10,731 nt of DNA from Methanoculleus sp. (GTDB lineage: Archaea > Halobacteriota > Methanomicrobia > Methanomicrobiales > Methanoculleaceae), in the NCBI GenBank assembly GCA_028698765.1, contig JAQVVW010000024.1, forward strand, positions 1 through 10,731, written 5' to 3'. Under the pieces are notes generated by a model. It had not been told where the DNA came from, did not search any database, and saw nothing but the letters and a program-made list of their open reading frames with translations. Within the stretch, counting starts at the first letter, position 1, and every line of letters starts with the position of its first letter. Of this stretch, positions 6,218 through 10,731 are shown piece after piece. Both the position numbers and the translations under genes were made by a program.

Positions 6218-6297
6218 ACACAAAAAACGTGAGCTCAAGAACGAGCATCATCACACAAAAAAGCCGCCGGGGAGGGAGTGGCCCGCCCCCTCCCGGC
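6218..6297 (-). terminator. Tandem terminators of the tetraether synthase gene
   Basis: Read on the minus strand, 20 bases beyond the stop of the radical SAM gene there is a 10-bp stem with one bulged base (6266-6276 with 6288-6297). It is followed by six T residues (6262-6257) and, 29 bases later, by a second run of six (6227-6222). Both runs are part of the same 10-base repeat TTTTTTGTGT (6253-6262 and 6218-6227). Two successive U-tracts are a common archaeal way to secure termination. Confidence 0.65.
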
Positions 6298-6316
6298 TCC
6301 GTATGGGGCAGGTGAG

Positions 6317-7786
6317 TTACTCTTCCGTCCTGGGCTCTGCGAAGGCTTTCCAGACCTGCTCGCGGTAGACCGGGCCGCTGTTGTAGGTGCAGAACGGGAT
6401 CAGGCGGCCGTCTGGGGTCGCGTAGTGGATGCAGCACCTCTGCACCCGGTCAAGGTCGTAGTTGTACTTGTCCATGAAGTGCATCGTGCCGATGAAGAGG
6501 GCGTTCCAGTGGAACTCACGCAGGGCCTCGAAGTTCTGCATCACAAGGGCCTTTCCTATCAGTTTCATGAACTCCGTGGTGTTATCCTGCTCCGCCTTCC
6601 GCGTGGAGAGGTAGAGGTCTTTGACCCCCTCGACGAGAGTCACGTATTTGTTGATCGACCCGCCTTTCGCGAATTTTGCCGCCATCTTCTCGACCGACTC
6701 GAAGAAGGTGTCGACGTCCACCATCTTGTTGACCGGAACCATCCCTTCGTCGGTGACGAAGACGTAGGTCGCTGCGCCGCAGTGCTGGTGCGTGGTGAAC
6801 ATGATCTGGGGTTTCCCTGTGTAGGCCTCGACGAGTTCGGAGATCGGGACGACGCAGGGCACCGGGTAGAAGTAGTCCTTCTTGATCACGCCGTCCGTCT
6901 GCTCCTCGATCCGCTCTGCAAGTTCCGGGATGGTGATCCGCTCGTTCCTGACATCATCCTCGCTTGCCGCCCCGGTGAATGCCACCGGCTGGAAGTTGAC
7001 GCCGCGGACGACCTTGATGCGCTCTGCGGCGTACTGGATCATGGCACCCACTTCGTGGTCGTTCCTGCCCTTGATAATTGTAGGCACCAGCACCACCCCG
7101 AGGCTGATCGCCGCGCAGTTCTCTATCGCCCGCTGATCGCTCGCGAGTTTCGAGTTCGTCTCGCGGCTTACACCGTCAAAGTGCAGGTAGACGGTGGAGA
7201 GCCCTGCCTCCTTGAGCTTCACAGCATAGTCGGGGTCCTGCGCGAGCCGGACACCGTTCGTCGCGACCTGCACCTGGGACATCCCGAGTTCTTTTGCCTT
7301 CCGGATGAGGTCGGGGAGATCGTCGCGCATCGTCGGCTCGCCGCCCGAGAACTGGACGGCAGGAGTGGGAACAGGCTTCTCCTCGCGCAGCATGGAGAGC
7401 ATCCCGACAACCTGGTCGAAGGACGGTTCGTAGACATAGCCGCATGCCTGGGCGTTTGCAAAGCAGAAGTCGCAGTTGAGGTTGCACCGGTTCGTCAGGT
7501 CGATGTTTGCAAGCAGCGTCGTCGACCGGTGGTTCTCACAGGCGCCGCAGTCATTCGGGCACCCGGCCGGGGAAGCAGTCGTCTGATGGTTCGAGATTCC
7601 TTCTCCTATGCGCTCGTAGGCATCAAACCTCCGGTACATATCCACGTCCGACCAGTAAAGGCCCCGGTATGCGCCGTGCTCCGGGCAGGTGCGAACCAGC
7701 CATACCTTCCCCCCTTCCTCCACGATATCGGCATCGAGCACGCGACCACATGTGGGACAGAGGCTCTTCGTCTTTTTTATCAGCAT
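6317..7786 (-). CDS. tes: Radical SAM tetraether lipid synthase (Tes, MJ0619-like)
   Basis: A 489-residue radical SAM enzyme. The SAM-cluster motif CNLNCDFC (Cys101, 105, 108) and FSGGEPT (147-152) are clear. An N-terminal CPTC (10-13) with CPEH (34-37) resembles a rubredoxin-like metal knuckle. CPNDCGAC (76-83) and C-terminal cysteines 311, 336, 451, 452 and 466 can supply extra iron-sulfur clusters. This multi-cluster layout matches the MJ0619 family, first described as a pterin methylase and now known as Tes, which joins the ends of two archaeal lipid chains to make tetraethers. I chose the ATG at 7786 because GGTGA lies just upstream (7795-7791). A GTG at 7831 would add 15 residues but probably precedes the transcription start. 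It is divergent from carS, which makes CDP-archaeol in the same lipid pathway, and this strongly supports the lipid role. Confidence 0.85.
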   Translation of the reverse strand: MLIKKTKSLCPTCGRVLDADIVEEGGKVWLVRTCPEHGAYRGLYWSDVDMYRRFDAYERIGEGISNHQTTASPAGCPNDCGACENHRSTTLLANIDLTNRCNLNCDFCFANAQACGYVYEPSFDQVVGMLSMLREEKPVPTPAVQFSGGEPTMRDDLPDLIRKAKELGMSQVQVATNGVRLAQDPDYAVKLKEAGLSTVYLHFDGVSRETNSKLASDQRAIENCAAISLGVVLVPTIIKGRNDHEVGAMIQYAAERIKVVRGVNFQPVAFTGAASEDDVRNERITIPELAERIEEQTDGVIKKDYFYPVPCVVPISELVEAYTGKPQIMFTTHQHCGAATYVFVTDEGMVPVNKMVDVDTFFESVEKMAAKFAKGGSINKYVTLVEGVKDLYLSTRKAEQDNTTEFMKLIGKALVMQNFEALREFHWNALFIGTMHFMDKYNYDLDRVQRCCIHYATPDGRLIPFCTYNSGPVYREQVWKAFAEPRTEE

Positions 7787-7790
7787 TCTT

Positions 7791-7795
7791 TCACC
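7791..7795 (-). promoter_or_regulatory. Ribosome binding site deciding the tes start
   Basis: On the minus strand GGTGA ends four bases before the ATG at 7786. It matches the archaeal anti-Shine-Dalgarno sequence and supports that start over the in-frame GTG at 7831 and the ATG at 7810, neither of which has a comparable site. Confidence 0.6.
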
Positions 7796-7838
7796 AGGCC
7801 CACTATTCATTCGTATCTCATATTTCGACACTTTAATC

Positions 7839-7848
7839 TTTATATTTA
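7839..7848. promoter_or_regulatory. Shared AT-rich promoter element between tes and carS
   Basis: TTTATATTTA reads as a TATA-like element on both strands (TTTATATT forward, TAAATATAAA in reverse) in the short gap between two divergent genes. Forward, a start about 25 bases downstream falls near 7865-7868, next to the carS start codon. In reverse it falls near 7817, leaving a leader of about 30 bases with a ribosome binding site before tes. It may thus drive both lipid genes, although two overlapping TATA boxes are equally possible. Confidence 0.5.
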
Positions 7849-7864
7849 CTGATGGTACTGAACA

Positions 7865-8428
7865 TTGTCAGTTATCAATTTGGATATCGGTTACTGGATC
7901 TTCTCCGGGCTTGCAGCACTCTGGATCATGCTTCCGGCATACGTGCCGAACTCAGCGGCTGCACTCTTCGGCGGCGGGAGACCCATCGATCTCGGGCGGA
8001 CGTTCTCCGACGGAAGAAGGATCTTCGGCGACGGAAAGACGTACCGGGGGTTCTTCGGCGGCGTCCTCTCGGGGGTGCTTGTAGGTCTCATCGAGATCTG
8101 GGCAGCCGCTGCGTTCAGCCTGGGTGCCCTCCCCCAGCAGACGTTCCTCTCCGTCACCCTCCTTGCAACCGGCGCGCTTCTCGGCGATCTCGCCAAGAGT
8201 TTCCTGAAGCGGAGGCTGGGCAAGGACCGGGGAGAATCCTGGTTCCTCGCCGACCAGTACGATCTGGTCGTCGGTTCCTTCCTGCTGATCCTCATCATCG
8301 ACCCCCAGTGGTTGTCCTGGAACATCACCCTACCCATCGCAGTCTGGATCGTCGTCATGACACCCCTCCTGCACCGGGTGGCGAACATTATCGGTTACTA
8401 CATCGGAGTTAAAGAGGTACCATGGTGA
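7865..8428 (+). CDS. carS: CDP-2,3-bis-(O-geranylgeranyl)-sn-glycerol synthase (CDP-archaeol synthase)
   Basis: A 187-residue membrane enzyme that uses CTP to activate the unsaturated archaeal diether lipid before polar head groups are added. About five membrane segments are visible (near residues 9-27, 63-86, 93-113, 132-147 and 154-181). Family landmarks are LPAYVPNSAAALFGGGRPID (23-42), GDGKTYRGFFGG (55-66), GDLAKSFLKRR (107-117), GKDRG (119-123) and DQYD (130-133). Length matches archaeal CarS. The reading frame has a stop at 7859-7861 and no ATG before the first membrane segment, so a TTG start is needed: 7865, or 7880 (five residues shorter). Neither has a strong ribosome binding site, and the promoter position would leave almost no leader. 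The stop overlaps the pyrE start by seven bases. It is divergent from tes, which acts later on the same lipids. Confidence 0.88.
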   Translation: MSVINLDIGYWIFSGLAALWIMLPAYVPNSAAALFGGGRPIDLGRTFSDGRRIFGDGKTYRGFFGGVLSGVLVGLIEIWAAAAFSLGALPQQTFLSVTLLATGALLGDLAKSFLKRRLGKDRGESWFLADQYDLVVGSFLLILIIDPQWLSWNITLPIAVWIVVMTPLLHRVANIIGYYIGVKEVPW

Positions 8429-8934
8429 ACCCAATCGCAACACTGTTGCTTGAATGCGGGGCCATCGAGTTCGGGGAGTTTGTCCTCGCCTCGGGAGCCC
8501 GGAGTTCTTACTACATCGATATAAAAGCTGCGACAACGAACCCCACCATCCTTGCAGAGATCGGAAAAGCCATCGCCGAAGGGTGGGAATTCGATATGGT
8601 GGCCGGAGTAGCGGTCGGCGCCGTCCCGATCGCCGTCGCCGTCTCGCTCGCGAGCGGCCGGCCGTACGCCATCGTCAGGAAAGAGGAGAAGGGGCACGGC
8701 AAAGCCGGGACGATCATCGGCAATGTTGCCGGGAAGAACGTGCTGCTGGTCGAGGATGTGACCACATCCGGGGGAAGCGCCCTCTATGGTCTTGATGCCC
8801 TCCGTGCCGCGGGCGCGCACGTCGACCGGGTCGTGACCGTCGTCGACCGGGAGGCGGGCGCTCACGAGGCGCTTGCTGAAAAAGGTGCCTCTCTTCTTGC
8901 ACTTGTGCGGGTCAGCGAGCTGCTGGACGGATAA
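8422..8934 (+). CDS. pyrE: Orotate phosphoribosyltransferase
   Basis: A 170-residue cytoplasmic enzyme that joins orotate to PRPP to give orotidine monophosphate, the fifth step of pyrimidine synthesis. The PRPP-binding loop VLLVEDVTTSGGSA (107-120) and the flexible catalytic loop RKEEKGHG (86-93) are intact, and FVLASGARSSYYID (20-33) is typical of the N-terminal substrate region. Length fits the short archaeal form. The ATG at 8422 lies inside the end of carS (7-base overlap) and follows GAGGTA at 8414-8419; a GTG at 8425 is a minor alternative. The overlap indicates co-transcription and coupled translation with carS. A run of six T residues starts four bases after the stop, where termination or a new promoter for purD may lie. 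Confidence 0.93.
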   Translation: MVNPIATLLLECGAIEFGEFVLASGARSSYYIDIKAATTNPTILAEIGKAIAEGWEFDMVAGVAVGAVPIAVAVSLASGRPYAIVRKEEKGHGKAGTIIGNVAGKNVLLVEDVTTSGGSALYGLDALRAAGAHVDRVVTVVDREAGAHEALAEKGASLLALVRVSELLDG

Positions 8935-8937
8935 ACA

Positions 8938-8945
8938 TTTTTTAA
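8938..8945 (+). promoter_or_regulatory. T-rich element between pyrE and purD: possible terminator and/or promoter
   Basis: TTTTTTAA in the short gap after pyrE can act as a U-tract terminator or as a weak TATA element. Used as a promoter, it would place the transcription start near 8963-8967, at the purD start codon, implying a nearly leaderless message; no clear ribosome binding site precedes purD. Confidence 0.35.
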
Positions 8946-8966
8946 GAGCGGGCATATATGATGGAT

Positions 8967-10253
8967 ATGAAAGTACTCGTTGTAGGCGGTGGTGGCAGGG
9001 AGCATGCGATCACCAGGGCGCTTTCCTGCAACAGCGACACGAAGATCTTTTCTGTCATGGCACGCAAGAATCCGGGGATCGCCCGGGTCGCGGAGCGAGT
9101 GCTCCTTGAAAACGAGACCAATATCGAGAGAATACTACCATTCGCCACCAGTTGCGGAGTCGATGCTGCGGTCATCGGGCCGGAGGCCCCCCTTGAGGCA
9201 GGTATCGTCGACCGCCTCGAAGCGGTGGGGATACCGTCTCTCGGGCCGACGCGCGCCGCGGCCCGGATAGAGACGGACAAGGCGTTCTGCCGCCGGCTGA
9301 TGGAGCGACACAGGATCCCGGGATGCCCGGAGTACCGGGTCTGCCGCGATCCGGAGGAGGCGCGGCGGTTCATCGAGTCCTACGACGGCGATCTCGCGAT
9401 CAAACCGATCGGGCTCACCGGCGGGAAGGGCGTACGGGTCATGGGCGAACACGTCGATGTGGCGGGGGCGGTCGAGTACGCCCGGGAGATAGGGGGGGAC
9501 GTCGTCCTGGAAGAGCGGCTTATCGGGGAGGAGTTCACCCTCCAGGCGTTCGTCGACGGAAAACACCTGGTGCCCATGCCGCTCGTGCAGGATCACAAGC
9601 GCGCATACGAAGGGGACGTGGGGCCGAACACCGGCGGCATGGGCTCCTACTCCCTGGAGGATCACATGCTTCCCTTCGTCTCCCGAAAGGACTACGAGAA
9701 AGCCCTCCGGATCATGGAAGAGACGGTCGCGGCGATGCGGGCCGAGGGGACACCCTATCGGGGGGTTCTCTACGGGCAGTTCATGAACACCCGCGAAGGC
9801 CCGAAAGTCATCGAGTTCAACGCCCGCTTCGGTGACCCCGAGGCTATGAACGTCCTCTCGCTTCTGGACTCCGATCTCACTGCGATCGTCGGCCATGTCA
9901 TCGAGGGTGATCTCTCGCCCTCGCACGTCCGGTTCGCGAAGAAGGCGACGGTCTGCAAGTACCTTGTTCCCGAGGGCTACCCGGAGGCGCCGAAGGCGAA
10001 CGAACCGCTCACCCTCGGCGACTATGGCGACGCCCTGCTGTATTACGCAAACGTCGAGGAGCAGGGCGGGACGCTCCATACCCTGACATCGCGGGCGCTT
10101 GCGTTCGTCGGGAGGGGCGATACGCTCGCAGAGGCCGAAGCGATAGCCGAGAAGGCGGCATCATCCGTATCGGGGAGCGTCTTTTACCGCAGGGACATCG
10201 GCACTCCCGAAGTTCTCGAAAAACGGTGCCGTCACATGAGGGAGATTGCATGA
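8967..10253 (+). CDS. purD: Phosphoribosylamine-glycine ligase (GAR synthetase)
   Basis: A 428-residue ATP-grasp enzyme that joins glycine to 5-phosphoribosylamine, the second step of purine synthesis. It shows the N-terminal glycine-rich motif [17 protein letters not shown] and [15 protein letters not shown] in the N domain. The ATP-grasp core follows with [27 protein letters not shown] and [18 protein letters not shown], then the metal-binding block [12 protein letters not shown]. Full length for the family, with no fusion to purM or purN as seen in eukaryotes. Three in-frame ATGs lie close together (8958, 8961, 8967). I chose 8967 because family members start [10 protein letters not shown], and because it fits the position of the T-rich element upstream; 8958 adds only three residues. 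The stop overlaps the argF start (ATGA), so the two are likely co-transcribed. Confidence 0.94.
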   Translation: MKVLVVGGGGREHAITRALSCNSDTKIFSVMARKNPGIARVAERVLLENETNIERILPFATSCGVDAAVIGPEAPLEAGIVDRLEAVGIPSLGPTRAAARIETDKAFCRRLMERHRIPGCPEYRVCRDPEEARRFIESYDGDLAIKPIGLTGGKGVRVMGEHVDVAGAVEYAREIGGDVVLEERLIGEEFTLQAFVDGKHLVPMPLVQDHKRAYEGDVGPNTGGMGSYSLEDHMLPFVSRKDYEKALRIMEETVAAMRAEGTPYRGVLYGQFMNTREGPKVIEFNARFGDPEAMNVLSLLDSDLTAIVGHVIEGDLSPSHVRFAKKATVCKYLVPEGYPEAPKANEPLTLGDYGDALLYYANVEEQGGTLHTLTSRALAFVGRGDTLAEAEAIAEKAASSVSGSVFYRRDIGTPEVLEKRCRHMREIA

Positions 10254-10731
10254 AGAAGGACTTTCTCTCGATCCTTGATATCGACGAATGCGAACTCGAA
10301 AGCATCGTCACCGACGCAGTGCGCCTGAAACGGCTGAAATCTGCGGGAACCGCACACGAATACCTGAGAGGCAGGAGTCTCGGGATGATCTTCGAGAAGG
10401 CGTCCACCCGCACCCGGGTCTCGTTCGAGGTGGGGATGTCCGATCTCGGCGGCCACGCGCTCTTCTTAAACCCCCAGGATATGCAGCTCGGACGGGGCGA
10501 GGAGATCCGGGACACGGCGCGGGCACTTGCCCGTTACGTCGATGCGGTGATGATCCGCGCTTACAGTCACGCCACCGTCGAGGAGTTCGCCCGCTACGCG
10601 GATGTTCCGGTCGTCAACGGGCTATCCGACCACGAGCATCCCTGCCAGGTGCTGGCCGACATCATGACCCTGAGCGAGCGGTTCGGCGATCTCCACGGCC
10701 TGAAATTCGCGTGGGTCGGGGACGGCAACAA
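10250..10731 (+). CDS. argF: Ornithine carbamoyltransferase, N-terminal part (runs off the window)
   Basis: The first 160 codons of a gene cut by the right edge; a full-length enzyme has about 300-310 residues. It transfers a carbamoyl group to ornithine to make citrulline in arginine synthesis. The carbamoyl-phosphate binding motif STRTR (52-56, within [13 protein letters not shown]) and the HPCQVLAD motif (130-137) are present, as is the [12 protein letters not shown] loop (73-84). The HPCQ signature separates ornithine from aspartate carbamoyltransferase (HPTQ). The ATG overlaps the purD stop by four bases and is preceded by GAGGGAG, a good ribosome binding site. Confidence 0.93.
   Translation, partial: MKKDFLSILDIDECELESIVTDAVRLKRLKSAGTAHEYLRGRSLGMIFEKASTRTRVSFEVGMSDLGGHALFLNPQDMQLGRGEEIRDTARALARYVDAVMIRAYSHATVEEFARYADVPVVNGLSDHEHPCQVLADIMTLSERFGDLHGLKFAWVGDGN

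Larger units (their letters stand above)
5744..6316. other. Gene-free region with a series of stem-loops
   Basis: This 573-base stretch between two convergent genes holds no frame that looks like a protein gene. It contains an unusual density of strong inverted repeats: 5746-5778 (6 bp plus an inner 5 bp), 5871-5893 (9 bp, 5-base loop, overlapping the perfect 14-bp palindrome 5879-5892), 5916-5934 (6 bp), 5953-5975 (10 bp with one G-T, 3-base loop), 5992-6011 (perfect 20-bp palindrome), 6017-6027 (4 bp around GAA), 6072-6096 (perfect 10 bp, 5-base loop) and 6266-6297. The last belongs to a terminator. The rest could be a structured RNA, a dispersed genomic repeat or the remnant of a mobile element. 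I recognise no tRNA, RNase P RNA or SRP RNA signature. Confidence 0.45.

Noticed and set aside
5882..6232. Open frames on both strands in the stem-loop region
   Set aside because: They are made of GC-repeat-derived Gly, Arg and Pro runs, have no ribosome binding site and overlap several palindromes.
6278..7852. 524-residue open frame on the plus strand opposite tes
   Set aside because: It is the shadow of the radical SAM gene, whose cysteine motifs are intact. The plus-strand translation is low in recognisable structure and rich in repeats of Val, Asp and His typical of antisense reading.
1..10731. CRISPR arrays, tRNA or rRNA genes, insertion sequences
   Set aside because: I saw no regularly spaced direct repeats, no tRNA T-loop or acceptor patterns, and no transposase motifs or terminal repeats on either strand.

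Overview
The window looks like a chromosomal segment of a GC-rich, hydrogen-using methanogenic archaeon, most likely of the Methanomicrobiales (Methanoculleus-like). This rests on archaeal membrane-lipid genes (tetraether synthase and CDP-archaeol synthase), a methanogen-type [NiFe] hydrogenase, archaeal TATA-box promoters and GGTGA-type ribosome binding sites. The genus is an inference from overall feel, not from a marker gene.

Layout. Bases 1-123 are the end of an upstream gene, possibly a MinD/ParA-type ATPase, followed by a hairpin plus T-run terminator. A structured, gene-free stretch leads to a TATA box at about 388. Bases 438-4569 are a very compact six-gene, same-strand cluster: a two-cluster ferredoxin, a V4R-domain protein, a [NiFe] hydrogenase small subunit, its large subunit, a Roadblock/LC7 protein, and a second, paralogous Roadblock protein with an added N-terminal domain. 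A hairpin at 4622-4660 probably ends that transcript. An ornithine cyclodeaminase/alanine dehydrogenase family gene follows (4805-5743).

Bases 5744-6316 hold no convincing gene but a run of eight or more stem-loops. On the minus strand lies a radical SAM tetraether lipid synthase (7786-6317). It is divergent from carS (CDP-archaeol synthase), and the two appear to share one AT-rich promoter at about 7839-7848. carS overlaps pyrE. purD and the start of argF follow, overlapping by four bases; argF runs off the window.

How the genes work together. The right half is housekeeping: membrane lipid assembly (carS, tes), pyrimidine and purine synthesis (pyrE, purD) and arginine synthesis (argF). The most interesting part is the hydrogenase cluster. 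Both active-site cysteine pairs of the hydrogenase are present, but the usual methanogen partners (MvhD, HdrABC, FrhB) are not encoded beside it. Instead it is packed with a ferredoxin, a predicted small-molecule-binding V4R protein and two Roadblock proteins, which normally act in small-GTPase signalling. I infer a hydrogenase with a sensory or regulatory attachment, or one whose activity is gated by these proteins. I know of no characterised system of this composition.
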